From Salinisphaera sp. (GTDB lineage: Bacteria > Pseudomonadota > Gammaproteobacteria > Nevskiales > Salinisphaeraceae): DNA of 35,954 nucleotides. Under the pieces are notes generated by a model. The model ran no database searches. It had not been told where the DNA came from and was given only the letters and a program-made list of their open reading frames with translations. The translations under genes and the position numbers were made by a program. Where the stretch lies: assembly GCA_027858915.1 (NCBI GenBank), contig JAQIBT010000062.1, positions 1 to 35,954 of the forward strand, in the 5' to 3' direction. Shown one piece after another: positions 8,002 through 18,935 of the stretch. Position 1 is the stretch's first letter, and each line of letters opens with the position of its first letter.

Positions 8002-8895
8002 TTACACGCGCGGTGCCTGTTGTCCTCGGCCCCACTGCAGCTTGTTGCGCAGGATATTGAAATAGTCGTAGCCGGGCGGATGAATGAGATGCAGATCGTG
8101 CGGGCTGCGCTTGATCAGTACTGAGTCGCTTGCGGCCAGCGGATGGGTGAGCTGGCCATCGGTGGTAAACAGGGCAGCGCCGTCCAGCTCGCTGGCAACG
8201 GTGACTTCAATCTCGTGGTGGGCATCCACAATCAGTGGTCGATCCGACAACGTATGCGGGCATATCGGTACCAGCGCCAAGGCCGACAGGCCGGGATGCA
8301 GGACCGGGCCGCCGCCCGACAACGCATAGGCAGTAGAGCCGGTGGGGGTGGCCACGACCATGCCGTCGGCGCGATGATGGCTGATGAAGTCGCCGTTCAT
8401 GTAGGTATCGAAATCCAGAACGCGTGCGAACGACTGATTGCGGATCACGCACTCGTTGATCGCGGTGAACATTTCCTCTTCCAGCGTGCCATCGGCGCGG
8501 CGCAGGCTTACTTCGATCATCAAGCGCGATTCGGCGATGAACCGGCCAGCAAAAACGTCGTCGAGCGTTGTTTTCATGTCGGCCGGCAATACGTCGACCA
8601 TGAAGCCGAGCCGTCCGAGATTGATGCCCAGCAGCGGCGTGTCCGAGGCTGCCACCGCACGCCCGGCATCGAGCAGCGTGCCGTCGCCACCGACGACTAC
8701 CACCAGGTCGCATGCGGCACCCAGCTCATCGTGGCCGCACCGCCCGATATCTGGTCGCTCTGTTGGGTGACTGGCTTCCAGCAGAACGTGTTTGCCGCGG
8801 CTAATCAGGTCGTCAATCAGGGTGGTAAGCGTGCGTGCGACGCTGTCGTCGTGTTTCTTGGCGAAGATGCCGATGGTGGCGAATTGCGATGCCAT
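8002..8895 (-). CDS. nadK: NAD kinase
   Basis: A 297-residue cytoplasmic enzyme that phosphorylates NAD with ATP to give NADP. The sequence shows the GGDGT motif at 69-73, the NE pair at 147-148 that contacts the ribose, the TPTGSTAY motif at 183-190 followed by SGGGP, and the beta-rich C-terminal domain. Length is normal. The gene is divergent from grpE and lies upstream of recN on the same strand; the LexA box sits between them, so recN can be induced without nadK. Confidence 0.95.
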   Translation of the reverse strand: MASQFATIGIFAKKHDDSVARTLTTLIDDLISRGKHVLLEASHPTERPDIGRCGHDELGAACDLVVVVGGDGTLLDAGRAVAASDTPLLGINLGRLGFMVDVLPADMKTTLDDVFAGRFIAESRLMIEVSLRRADGTLEEEMFTAINECVIRNQSFARVLDFDTYMNGDFISHHRADGMVVATPTGSTAYALSGGGPVLHPGLSALALVPICPHTLSDRPLIVDAHHEIEVTVASELDGAALFTTDGQLTHPLAASDSVLIKRSPHDLHLIHPPGYDYFNILRNKLQWGRGQQAPRV

Positions 8896-8974
8896 CTAGC
8901 GCACAGTCGGGAAATATATCGACCAAGCATTCATTGATCCTTCGACAATTTCAACGCGCCGACTGATATGACGG

Positions 8975-9001
8975 CTTGAAATAGGCAGGCCTAGCCCAAC
9001 T
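8975..9001 (+). promoter_or_regulatory. Sigma-32-like promoter of grpE
   Basis: CTTGAAA (8975-8981), a 13-base spacer and CCCAACT (8995-9001) resemble the heat-shock promoter consensus CTTGAAA and CCCCATNT. It lies about 70 bases before grpE. Confidence 0.55.
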
Positions 9002-9069
9002 CTTGGCTTGAGTTAGACGCCGCTGCCGAGTGGTTCGGCGCGGCCCGGATATTCAAGTGGGGATTTTTG

Positions 9070-9699
9070 ATGAGTCAGCAAAACAAGCCACAGACGCCAC
9101 ACGGCGAACAGGATTCGGCCGCCGAAAATACGGCGCAGCCGGATATCGAGGGCGTACAGGACGGCAGCGAGGATTATGTGGACGCGGGCGATATCAGCGC
9201 TGACAGCCTGTCCGAAACCGATGAACTGCAGGCCGCACTCGATCAGGCACAGGCAGAAGCCTCGCAGTATCGCGACCAGGCAGTGCGCGCCATGGCCGAA
9301 ACAGAAAATGTGCGCAAGCGCGCGCAGCGCGACGTGGACTCGGCCCGCAAGTTTGCGGTCGAGAAGTTCGCGACCGAACTGCTCGGTGTGCGCGACAGCC
9401 TGGAGCTGGGCCTGAAGGCTGCCGAAGAGCATTCCGGCGACTTCGACAAGCTCAAGGAAGGCATGGAAATGACCAATCGCATGCTCGCATCCAGTATGGA
9501 GAAAGCCGGTATTGAGCCAATTGACCCGCAGGGTGAGACATTCAATCCGGAATTTCACGAAGCGGTGTCGACGCAGCCGAGCGACGATTTGCCGGCGAAT
9601 TCAGTAGCGGCCGTCATGCAGAAGGGCTATACGCTCAACGGCCGGGTTCTGCGCGCGGCGATGGTCATCGTCGCCAAACCGAGTGGTAATAAAGGCTAG
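9070..9699 (+). CDS. grpE: Nucleotide exchange factor GrpE
   Basis: A 209-residue co-chaperone that releases ADP from DnaK. The first 55 residues are acidic and likely disordered. A long helical, dimer-forming stretch covers about 55-120, containing RAMAETENVRKRAQRDV, and the C-terminal beta domain includes the FNPEFHEAVS motif and a final segment with NGRVLRAAMVIVAK. I chose the ATG at 9070; the TTG one codon upstream is less likely. The gene heads the grpE-dnaK-dnaJ cluster and has a heat-shock-type promoter in front. Confidence 0.96.
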   Translation: MSQQNKPQTPHGEQDSAAENTAQPDIEGVQDGSEDYVDAGDISADSLSETDELQAALDQAQAEASQYRDQAVRAMAETENVRKRAQRDVDSARKFAVEKFATELLGVRDSLELGLKAAEEHSGDFDKLKEGMEMTNRMLASSMEKAGIEPIDPQGETFNPEFHEAVSTQPSDDLPANSVAAVMQKGYTLNGRVLRAAMVIVAKPSGNKG

Positions 9700-9716
9700 C
9701 TAAAAGCAACCGGGCG

Positions 9717-9745
9717 CTTGAAAACAGCTGATTGGCGCCCCAAAT
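9717..9745 (+). promoter_or_regulatory. Sigma-32-like promoter of dnaK
   Basis: CTTGAAA (9717-9723), a 14-base spacer and CCCCAAAT (9738-9745) match the sigma-32 consensus closely in both sequence and spacing. dnaK starts 72 bases further on. No CIRCE repeat is visible, so control through RpoH rather than HrcA is likely. Confidence 0.75.
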
Positions 9746-9817
9746 CGAACGTCAAGAAACGCACTTCAAAAGACGCTGCCAATGCAGCGCACTCATCTAG
9801 TTAGAGGGATAACCATC

Positions 9818-11761
<1,944 letters not shown>

Positions 11762-11795
11762 GGCTTGCAGAGTCTGTAGCCCTTTGAGGCAAAGC

Positions 11796-11830
11796 GCCGG
11801 GGCAGCGTCTATCGCTGTCCCGGCATTTTT
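11796..11830 (+). terminator. Terminator between dnaK and dnaJ
   Basis: A 12-bp stem (11796-11807 with 11813-11824, one G-U pair) and a five-base loop are followed by ATTTTT. It would end many dnaK transcripts and reduce dnaJ relative to dnaK. Confidence 0.75.
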
Positions 11831-11933
11831 GATTCAAAACAGCGGAGATGGCTGATTAAACCGATGTGTCGCCGGGCAGATGCGCGGCAGACAGGACGCG
11901 CGGCTCAATCAGCGATTTTCAGATAGTGACATC

Positions 11934-13058
11934 ATGGCAAAACGCGATTACTACGAAGTCCTCGGCGTATCCCGCAGCGCATCCAGTGCCGATATCAAGA
12001 AGGCTTATCGCCGATTGGCGATGAAGAATCATCCGGATCGCAATCCGGACAATGCCGAGGCCGAGGCGCGTTTCAAGGAAGCCTCCGAAGCCTACGAAGT
12101 GCTCTCGGATGATCAGAAGAAAGCCACCTACGATCAGTTTGGCCATGCCGGGTTGGGCGGAGCCGCCGGCGGCCCGGGTGGCGCTGGCGGTTTTGGCGAT
12201 ATCTTCGGCGACATCTTCTCGGATATCTTCGGCGGCGGCATGGGCGGCGGGCGCCAGCGCGCGTCGCGCGGCGCCGATCTGCGCTACGACCTCGATCTGG
12301 ATCTGGAAACCGCCATCGACGGCGATACGATCGAGATTCGTATTCCTACGCTTGACCAGTGCGAGAAATGCGGCGGTGACGGCGCCGAGCCAGGCTCGCC
12401 GGTCGATACCTGCGGCACTTGCCAAGGCGTCGGCCAGGTGCGTATCCAGCAGGGGTTTCTCTCTATCCAGCAGACCTGCCCTGACTGCCATGGTAACGGT
12501 AAGAAGGTTCGTAATCCCTGCAAGAAATGCCACGGCGAAGGGCGTCTCCAGTCGTCCAAGACGTTGTCGGTCAAGGTGCCGCCAGGCGTCGACAACGGTG
12601 ATCGCATCCGCTTGTCGGGCGAAGGCGAAGCCGGTGAAATGGGTGGCCCGTCCGGCGATCTGTACGTACAGATCAACGTCAGGCCGCATGAGTTCTTTGT
12701 CCGCGACGGCAACAATCTGCGCGCCAATGTGCCGGTGGACATGATCACGGCAGCGCTGGGCGGCGAGATCGACGTACCGACGCTCAAGGGCAAGGTATCG
12801 TTGCGCGTCCCGGCTGAGACACAGTCCGGCAAGACTTTCCGGCTTCGCGGCCAGGGGGTGCAATCCGTGCGAACCTCATCGCCGGGCGATCTGCTCTGCA
12901 AGGTGAGCGTCGAGACGCCGGTCAACCTGAACGCCAGTCAGAAGAAATTGTTGGAAGAGCTACACGAAAGTCTCGAGGCCAGTGGGCGCAGCCACAGCCC
13001 GGCCACGACCGGCTGGCTCGACAAGGCCAAACGCTTCTTCGGCGAAAAACTGGGCTGA
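11934..13058 (+). CDS. dnaJ: Chaperone DnaJ (Hsp40)
   Basis: A 374-residue co-chaperone that delivers clients to DnaK and stimulates its ATPase. The J domain (1-70) has the HPD motif at 33-35. A Gly/Phe-rich linker (about 76-120) follows, with repeated [14 protein letters not shown]. Four zinc-binding CxxCxGxG modules lie at about 142-210, then the two C-terminal client-binding domains. The ATG at 11934 matches the family start [12 protein letters not shown]. It lies downstream of the dnaK terminator and just upstream of dapB, with no terminator between dnaJ and dapB. Confidence 0.97.
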   Translation: MAKRDYYEVLGVSRSASSADIKKAYRRLAMKNHPDRNPDNAEAEARFKEASEAYEVLSDDQKKATYDQFGHAGLGGAAGGPGGAGGFGDIFGDIFSDIFGGGMGGGRQRASRGADLRYDLDLDLETAIDGDTIEIRIPTLDQCEKCGGDGAEPGSPVDTCGTCQGVGQVRIQQGFLSIQQTCPDCHGNGKKVRNPCKKCHGEGRLQSSKTLSVKVPPGVDNGDRIRLSGEGEAGEMGGPSGDLYVQINVRPHEFFVRDGNNLRANVPVDMITAALGGEIDVPTLKGKVSLRVPAETQSGKTFRLRGQGVQSVRTSSPGDLLCKVSVETPVNLNASQKKLLEELHESLEASGRSHSPATTGWLDKAKRFFGEKLG

Positions 13059-13109
13059 GCCCATAGGCCGCCTCACCGACCGTCTGTGACAGGCAAGGAG
13101 AAAAGGCAT

Positions 13110-13925
13110 ATGCCCATTCGAGTCGCCATCAACGGCGTGGCCGGCCGCATGGGTCGGGAACTGGTCGTGGCCTGCCAGCGTAACGAGGCGTTGGCGCTTG
13201 CTGCGGCTTTTGGCTCGCCGGGTGGTGCCGGCGTGGGCATGGATGCCGGGCGTCTGGCCGGCGCTGACGAATGCGGCGTGGACGTCCGCTCATCGGCGAC
13301 TATGGGAGATGTCGATTTCGACGTCCTGGTCGATTTCTCGCTGCCGGAGCCGTCCATTGCGGCTTTGCGCGTCTGTCTTGAAAAGCGGTCTGCCATGGTC
13401 ATTGGTACCACCGGCTATTCGGCCGACCAGCAGAACGAGATCGACGCGGCCGCCGATACCATCGGTATTGTGCAGGCGCCCAACTACAGCGCTGGCATTA
13501 ACCTCACGCTCGATCTGCTGCGCACGGCTGCGAAGGCGTTGGGCGACAGCGTGGATATTGAAGTCATTGAAGCCCACCACCGGGACAAGGTGGACGCGCC
13601 CTCGGGTACCGCGCTGCGCATGGGCGAAGTACTGGCCGAGGCGACCAATCGAGATCTGGCGCAGTGCGCGGTCTATTCTCGTCACGGCCATACCGGCGTG
13701 CGTGACCGGTCGTCCATTGGCTTCCAGACGATCCGCGGCGGCGATATCGTCGGCGAGCATACCGTCTTGTTCGCCGGCGACGGTGAGCGCCTGGAGATCA
13801 CGCACAGGGCCTCGTCGCGCCAGACCTTTGCCGGTGGCGCCATGCGCGCAGCGGCCTGGGTTGCCGCGGCGGCTCCAGGGCACTACGGCATGTCCGAGGT
13901 GCTTGGGCTGAACCAATCCGGCTGA
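13110..13925 (+). CDS. dapB: 4-hydroxy-tetrahydrodipicolinate reductase DapB
   Basis: A 271-residue NAD(P)H-dependent reductase of the lysine and diaminopimelate pathway, needed for peptidoglycan cross-links. The Rossmann domain opens with VAINGVAGRMGREL. The catalytic segment EAHHRDKVDAPSGTA includes His156 and Lys160, and the second conserved block is FQTIRGGDIVGEHTVLF. The ATG at 13110 follows AGGAGAAAAGGC and is preferred to an upstream GTG in the same frame. It lies between dnaJ and carA, the common order in related bacteria. Its pathway shares aspartate-semialdehyde with the ectoine genes downstream. Confidence 0.96.
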   Translation: MPIRVAINGVAGRMGRELVVACQRNEALALAAAFGSPGGAGVGMDAGRLAGADECGVDVRSSATMGDVDFDVLVDFSLPEPSIAALRVCLEKRSAMVIGTTGYSADQQNEIDAAADTIGIVQAPNYSAGINLTLDLLRTAAKALGDSVDIEVIEAHHRDKVDAPSGTALRMGEVLAEATNRDLAQCAVYSRHGHTGVRDRSSIGFQTIRGGDIVGEHTVLFAGDGERLEITHRASSRQTFAGGAMRAAAWVAAAAPGHYGMSEVLGLNQSG

Positions 13926-13964
13926 TCAGGCGCTCACTGGCTGGCGGGACGGCGCGTCAACGGC

Positions 13965-13970
13965 TATACT
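13965..13970 (+). promoter_or_regulatory. Putative -10 box of carA
   Basis: TATACT lies 46 bases before the carA start in an otherwise GC-rich spacer; a clear -35 box is not visible. It would allow carA to be transcribed apart from dapB. Confidence 0.4.
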
Positions 13971-14016
13971 TTCGCCGCCTCGCAGTCCCTTGTGAATCCA
14001 GCATTCGGAGAATCCT

Positions 14017-15219
14017 TTGCGCCCGGAAGCCGTACTTGCGCTTGAAGACGGTAGTATCTTTCGCGGCCGCGCCATTGGCGCGAACGGCCGCTCTGTCGGG
14101 GAAGTGGTGTTTAACACCGCGATGACCGGCTATCAGGAAATCCTTACCGATCCGTCCTATCAGCACCAGATGGTGACGCTGACTTACCCGCATATCGGGA
14201 ATACCGGCGTCAACCGGGAGGATGTGGAATCTTCGGCGATTCAGGCAGCCGGGTTGATCATTCGTGAAGTCCCGCGCGCGCCGAGCAACTGGCGCACCAC
14301 TCAGGGATTGATCGAATATCTCGAAGACAATGGAATCGTCGGCATTGGCGATATCGACACCCGTCGGCTGACGCGAATTCTTCGCGAGAAGGGGGCTCAG
14401 AACGGCGCCATTCTGGCCGGCGACCATATCGATGACCAAGAGGCGCTGACGGCTGCGCGTGGATTCGCGGGTCTGAAAGGTGCAGATCTTGCGGAAGTCG
14501 CCAGTACGCGCGAAGTCTATGCGTGGACCGATTCAAGCTGGATCGGCCCCAATGATCTGCACGCACCGGCGGAGCCCCTTTTCCATGTGGCGGTTTACGA
14601 TTACGGACTGAAATACAACATCCTGCGTCGACTGGTGGACTGCGGGGCCAAGGTAACGGTCGTCCCCGCGCGCACGTCGGTAGACGATGTGGTCGCAATG
14701 AACGTCGACGGGGTGTTGCTGGGCAACGGTCCGGGCGATCCGGAACCGCTCAACTACGCGATTGCGATCTGCCGCGAACTCATCGAGCGTTCGATTCCCA
14801 CGCTGGGTATCTGTCTCGGCCATCAGCTCATGGGGCTGGCGGTAGGTGCCAAGAGTTCAAAGATGAAGTTCGGCCACCACGGCGCCAATCATCCGGTGAT
14901 GGACCTGGCCTCGGGCGAGGTGCTGATAACCAGCCAGAACCATGGGTTTGCCATCGACGAAGCCAGCCTGCCGGGTACCGTACGGGTTACGCATCGCTCG
15001 CTATTCGACGGCTCGCTTCAGGGCATCGAAATCATCGACAAACCGGTCATGACCTTCCAGGGACACCCGGAAGCCAGCCCAGGTCCGCACGACGTAGCAC
15101 CTCTGTTCGAGCGATTCATCGTGCTTATGCGCAATGAATCGGGACTCGGGGCCCGGGACTCGGGACTCGGAAAAGAAACGGTACGAGGAGCCTCGGGTAC
15201 TGGAGGAGACGCCGAATAG
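14017..15219 (+). CDS. carA: Carbamoyl phosphate synthase small subunit
   Basis: A 400-residue glutaminase subunit that frees ammonia from glutamine and passes it to CarB for carbamoyl phosphate synthesis, feeding arginine and pyrimidine formation. The N-terminal domain has the conserved [17 protein letters not shown]. The amidotransferase domain has the nucleophile Cys266 in GICLGHQ and His350 and Glu352 in GHPEASPGP. Translation starts with TTG at 14017, six bases after CGGAGA, and the following residues match the family start. The last 26 residues (from about 374) are not native: they come from a GGGACTC-type repeat of a cassette inserted at the gene end, which supplies the present stop codon. 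Confidence 0.96.
   Translation: MRPEAVLALEDGSIFRGRAIGANGRSVGEVVFNTAMTGYQEILTDPSYQHQMVTLTYPHIGNTGVNREDVESSAIQAAGLIIREVPRAPSNWRTTQGLIEYLEDNGIVGIGDIDTRRLTRILREKGAQNGAILAGDHIDDQEALTAARGFAGLKGADLAEVASTREVYAWTDSSWIGPNDLHAPAEPLFHVAVYDYGLKYNILRRLVDCGAKVTVVPARTSVDDVVAMNVDGVLLGNGPGDPEPLNYAIAICRELIERSIPTLGICLGHQLMGLAVGAKSSKMKFGHHGANHPVMDLASGEVLITSQNHGFAIDEASLPGTVRVTHRSLFDGSLQGIEIIDKPVMTFQGHPEASPGPHDVAPLFERFIVLMRNESGLGARDSGLGKETVRGASGTGGDAE
15138..15172 (+). repeat. Left inverted repeat of carA/carB cassette
   Basis: Repeated CGGGACTC units within the 3' end of carA. ATCGGGACTCGGG (15138-15150) and CGGGACTCGGAA (15161-15172) each have an exact reverse-complement copy at 15585-15612. The repeat is translated as the non-native tail of CarA. 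Confidence 0.75.
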
Positions 15220-15509
15220 TGACCGCGTTGCACTACGCAGAATTGGACGTCTGGCGTGTCGTCATCGAACTTGCGGAAGACATATATCGGTTTACTCGAA
15301 CTTTGCCCGCGGAAAAGCGTTTTGGGTTGTGCAGTCAGTTTCGAAGGGCCGGCATCTCCTTGCCTTCGAATATAGCCGAGGGCAATGGCAGAGACACAAC
15401 AAAAGACTATGCAGGATTCGTTTCTATGGCGCGCGGATCGTTTGCCGAAATAGAAACTCAGCTTATTCTGACTAGTCGTATCGGTATTAGGAGACGTCGA
15501 ACGATGTAA
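15219..15509 (+). CDS. Four-helix-bundle protein, frameshifted at its end
   Basis: A 96-residue reading frame related to the small four-helix-bundle (S23/intervening-sequence) protein family, known from insertions in rRNA genes and next to Avd in diversity-generating elements. The first 88 residues match well: LDVWRVVIELAEDIYRFT, then FRRAGISLPSNIAEGNGR and ARGSFAEIETQLIL. Beyond residue 88 the frame is lost and ends in IRRRRTM. Pieces of the usual tail remain in other frames: LGDVERC from 15487 and [12 protein letters not shown] from 15544, so more than one indel has occurred. The GTG start overlaps the carA stop by one base. It sits in a 475-bp cassette with inverted repeat ends and is probably no longer functional. 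Confidence 0.75.
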   Translation: MTALHYAELDVWRVVIELAEDIYRFTRTLPAEKRFGLCSQFRRAGISLPSNIAEGNGRDTTKDYAGFVSMARGSFAEIETQLILTSRIGIRRRRTM

Positions 15510-15584
15510 CGCTTGTTAACACAAACCCAAACGAGCCGGCAGCATGTTGCAACGTCTGCATGCTGCGTTGAAACGCCGGACTAG

Positions 15585-15612
15585 TTCCGAGTCCCGAATC
15601 CCGAGTCCCGAT
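15585..15612 (+). repeat. Right inverted repeat of carA/carB cassette
   Basis: TTCCGAGTCCCG (15585-15596) and CCCGAGTCCCGAT (15600-15612) are exact reverse complements of the left-end units. The repeat ends seven bases before the carB ATG and leaves no good ribosome binding site for carB. Confidence 0.75.
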
Positions 15613-15619
15613 AAAAGCC

Positions 15620-18600
15620 ATGTCCAAGCGTACAGATCTGAAAAGCATCCTCGTCATTGGCGCCGGGCCGATTGTGATCGGCCAGGCCTGCGAGTTCGAT
15701 TATTCAGGCATGCAGGCCTGCAAGGCACTCAGGGATGAAGGGTTTCGAGTCATTCTCGTCAACTCCAATCCAGCGACGATCATGACCGATCCGGAAACGG
15801 CCGATGCGGTCTATATCGAGCCGATTACCTGGCAGACAGTCGAACGTATCATCGCCGTTGAAAAGCCTGATGCGCTGCTCCCGACCATGGGCGGCCAGAC
15901 CGCGCTCAATTGCGCGCTGGATCTGTATTACAACGGCGTGCTGGAGAAATACGGCGTCGAGATGATCGGTGCCTCGCGGGATGCGATCGACATGGCCGAG
16001 GATCGCAGCCGCTTTCGTGAGGCGATGACCGAAATCGGCCTGAAGACGCCGCACTCTGCTGTCGTGCATTCGGCCGCCGAGGCCGAGGATGTCCAGGCCC
16101 AGATCGGCTTTCCATTGATCATGCGTCCGTCGTTTACTTTGGGCGGTACCGGCGGCGGCATTGCCTACAACCGCGAGGAATTCGACGATCTGCTGGCGCG
16201 CGGGCTGGAGCTGTCGCCCACCAACGAGGTGCTGCTGGAACAGTCGGTGCTCGGTTGGAAAGAATACGAGATGGAAGTTGTCCGTGACCGTGCGGACAAC
16301 TGCATCATCGTCTGTGCGATCGAGAACGTCGACGCCATGGGCGTGCATACCGGCGATTCGATTACCGTGGCTCCAACGCAGACGCTGACCGATCGTGAAT
16401 ACCAGGTCATGCGTGATGCGTCGATCGCCTGCCTGCGCAAGATTGGTGTAGAGACCGGCGGCTCGAACGTACAGTTCGCCATTGACCCCGCGACCGGCGA
16501 CATGATCATCATCGAGATGAATCCGCGGGTATCGCGTTCGTCGGCGCTGGCCTCCAAGGCCACCGGTTTCCCGATTGCCAAGGTGGCGGCCAAGCTGGCG
16601 GTCGGCTACACGCTCGACGAATTGCAGAACGAGATCACCGGCGGTGCGACTCCGGCTTCGTTCGAGCCGTCGATCGATTATGTCGTGACCAAGATGCCGC
16701 GATTCACGTTCGAGAAGTTTCCGACCGCCGACAGCCGATTGACCACCCAGATGAAGTCGGTTGGCGAGGCCATGGCCATCGGACGTAATTTCCAGGAGTC
16801 TTTGCAGAAAGCCATGCGCAGCCTGGAAATTGGCTCGGACGGCTTCGAGCCCATGCTGGCCGACATATCGACGGAAGCAGCGCATGACACATTGCGCAGT
16901 GAGCTGTCGACGCCCCGAGCCGAGCGTCTCTGGTACGTAGGTGATGCCTTCCGTGCCGGCTTCACGCTCGATGAGGTGCACGCACTGACGCATATCGATC
17001 CCTGGTTCCTCGACCAGATTGCAGAATTGATCGAGATGGAACTGGCACTGGCCACTTCCACTCTTGCCGATATCGATGCGTTGACTTTGCGCGCCTACAA
17101 GCGGAAAGGCTTTTCGGATTTGCGACTGGCGAACCTGCTCGGCTGCGATGAATTCGCGGTGCGCCGTGCGCGCCTGACGCACGGTGTGGTGCCGGTCTAC
17201 AAGCGGGTCGATTCCTGCGCGGCAGAATTCCCCACCGCCACGGCTTACCAATATTCCTCCTACGATGAGGAGTGCGAGGCCGCACCTACCGATCGCGACA
17301 AGATCATGGTGCTGGGCGGCGGGCCGAATCGGATCGGGCAGGGCATCGAGTTTGATTATTGCTGCGTGCACGCCGCGCTCGCGATGCGCGAAGACGGCTA
17401 CGAAACGATCATGGTCAACTGCAATCCGGAAACCGTTTCCACCGATTACGACACCTCGGATCGCCTGTATTTCGAGCCGCTGACCTTCGAGGACGTGATG
17501 TCGATCATCGACGTCGAGAAGCCCAAGGGCCTGATCGTGCAGTACGGCGGCCAGACGCCGCTCAAGCTGGCCCGCCGCCTGGAAGCCGCGGGCGCGCCGA
17601 TCATCGGCACCACGCCGGACTCGATCGATCTCGCCGAGGACCGGGATCGGTTCCTGAATCTGGTCAACAAGCTGGGCCTCAAACAGCCGGCCAACCGCAC
17701 AGCGCGCTCCGAGGCCGAGGCCATGCGCCTGGCTGAGGAAGTCGGCTTTCCGATGGTGGTGCGGCCGTCCTATGTGCTGGGCGGCCGCGCGATGGAAATC
17801 GTCTACGAGCCAGAGGATCTTCAGCGCTACATGAGCGCGGCGGTCAAGGTATCGCCGGATTCACCGGTGCTGCTGGATCGCTTTTTGGAAGACGCGATCG
17901 AGCTCGACGTGGACGCCATCTGTGATGGCAAGCAAGTCTTCATCGGCGGCATCATGGAGCATATCGAGCAGGCCGGTGTGCACTCTGGTGATTCGGCGTG
18001 CTCGCTGCCGCCGTACAGCCTGGGTGAAGAGGTGCTGGAAGAAGTGCGCCGCCAGACGGCCGCGCTGGCGCGTGGCTTGTCCGTGGTAGGCCTGATGAAC
18101 GTTCAGTTCGCGATCCGTGGCGGAGATGTCTACCTGATTGAAGTCAATCCGCGGGCCTCGCGCACTGTGCCGTTTGTATCCAAGGCCAGCGGGTTGCCGC
18201 TGGCCAAGATTGCCGCGCGCTGCATGGTGGGCATGACGCTGGCCGAACAGAACGTTGGCGAGGAGCGTCGGCTGCTACATTTCTCGGTCAAGGAGGCTGT
18301 CTTTCCGTTCAACAAGTTCCCGACCGTTGACCCCCTGCTCGGGCCCGAGATGAAGTCTACCGGCGAAGTGATGGGCATAGGCAAGACATTTGGCGAAGCC
18401 TTTGCCAAATCGCAGCTGGCCAGCGGCGTGGGCTTGCCGGCTGCCGGTGGTGTGGCGCTGGTGACAGTACGCGATGCCGACAAGCCGCATGCAGTCAAAA
18501 TGGCTGCCGAACTGGTGGCAGCGGGCTTTTCCATTGTGGCTACGCGCGGTACCGCCAAGGCCATGCTCGAGGCCGGTATCGAATGCACGGTCGTGAACAA

Positions 18601-18847
18601 GGTCAAGGAAGGGCGACCGCACCTGGTTGATATGATCAAGAACGGCGAGATCCAGCTGGTCGTGAATACGACCGAAGGCAAGCGAGCAATCGAGGAATCG
18701 CGCTCGATTCGTATGACTTCGCTGCGTTACAAGGTCTCGTATTTCACCACGATCGCGGGTGGACAGGCCAGTGCCACAGCGCTTGCCGATGATCGAGCGC
18801 TCAATGTGTATTCGCTGCAGGCGCTGCAGGCTGCCATAGGCGCATAG
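15620..18847 (+). CDS. carB: Carbamoyl phosphate synthase large subunit
   Basis: A 1075-residue enzyme that makes carbamoyl phosphate from bicarbonate, ammonia delivered by CarA, and two ATP. It has the usual two homologous ATP-grasp halves (about 1-400 and 550-935), each opening with a GxGPxxIGQ-type loop, GAGPIVIGQ near the start and [10 protein letters not shown] at about 560. An oligomerisation domain lies between, and an MGS-type allosteric domain at about 936-1075 is where regulators such as UMP or ornithine act in the family. Length is normal. The ATG at 15620 lies just after the right repeat of the cassette, with only weak ribosome binding; carA and carB are normally adjacent. Confidence 0.98.
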   Translation: MSKRTDLKSILVIGAGPIVIGQACEFDYSGMQACKALRDEGFRVILVNSNPATIMTDPETADAVYIEPITWQTVERIIAVEKPDALLPTMGGQTALNCALDLYYNGVLEKYGVEMIGASRDAIDMAEDRSRFREAMTEIGLKTPHSAVVHSAAEAEDVQAQIGFPLIMRPSFTLGGTGGGIAYNREEFDDLLARGLELSPTNEVLLEQSVLGWKEYEMEVVRDRADNCIIVCAIENVDAMGVHTGDSITVAPTQTLTDREYQVMRDASIACLRKIGVETGGSNVQFAIDPATGDMIIIEMNPRVSRSSALASKATGFPIAKVAAKLAVGYTLDELQNEITGGATPASFEPSIDYVVTKMPRFTFEKFPTADSRLTTQMKSVGEAMAIGRNFQESLQKAMRSLEIGSDGFEPMLADISTEAAHDTLRSELSTPRAERLWYVGDAFRAGFTLDEVHALTHIDPWFLDQIAELIEMELALATSTLADIDALTLRAYKRKGFSDLRLANLLGCDEFAVRRARLTHGVVPVYKRVDSCAAEFPTATAYQYSSYDEECEAAPTDRDKIMVLGGGPNRIGQGIEFDYCCVHAALAMREDGYETIMVNCNPETVSTDYDTSDRLYFEPLTFEDVMSIIDVEKPKGLIVQYGGQTPLKLARRLEAAGAPIIGTTPDSIDLAEDRDRFLNLVNKLGLKQPANRTARSEAEAMRLAEEVGFPMVVRPSYVLGGRAMEIVYEPEDLQRYMSAAVKVSPDSPVLLDRFLEDAIELDVDAICDGKQVFIGGIMEHIEQAGVHSGDSACSLPPYSLGEEVLEEVRRQTAALARGLSVVGLMNVQFAIRGGDVYLIEVNPRASRTVPFVSKASGLPLAKIAARCMVGMTLAEQNVGEERRLLHFSVKEAVFPFNKFPTVDPLLGPEMKSTGEVMGIGKTFGEAFAKSQLASGVGLPAAGGVALVTVRDADKPHAVKMAAELVAAGFSIVATRGTAKAMLEAGIECTVVNKVKEGRPHLVDMIKNGEIQLVVNTTEGKRAIEESRSIRMTSLRYKVSYFTTIAGGQASATALADDRALNVYSLQALQAAIGA

Positions 18848-18890
18848 ACACTCGGGTTGTGGGCGTCAGGAAAATCTTCTGGCGACCCGT

Positions 18891-18896
18891 TATAAT
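18891..18896 (+). promoter_or_regulatory. -10 box upstream of ectA
   Basis: A perfect TATAAT lies 45 bases beyond the carB stop, with no recognisable -35 box in the GC-rich sequence before it. This suggests a promoter helped by an activator or by a stress sigma factor, but sequence alone cannot say which. Confidence 0.55.
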
Positions 18897-18935
18897 AGAA
18901 CCAAATTCAAACCGTGGAACGCTATCTCGAACGTC

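Noticed and set aside
11796-11830. A CIRCE or RNA thermometer before dnaJ
   Set aside because: The stem is followed by a T run and lies over 100 bases from the dnaJ start, so it is a terminator; it does not match the CIRCE sequence.
15704-17371. A 555-codon open frame opposite carB
   Set aside because: It follows the codon pattern of carB in an antisense frame and has no recognisable family, ribosome site or promoter.
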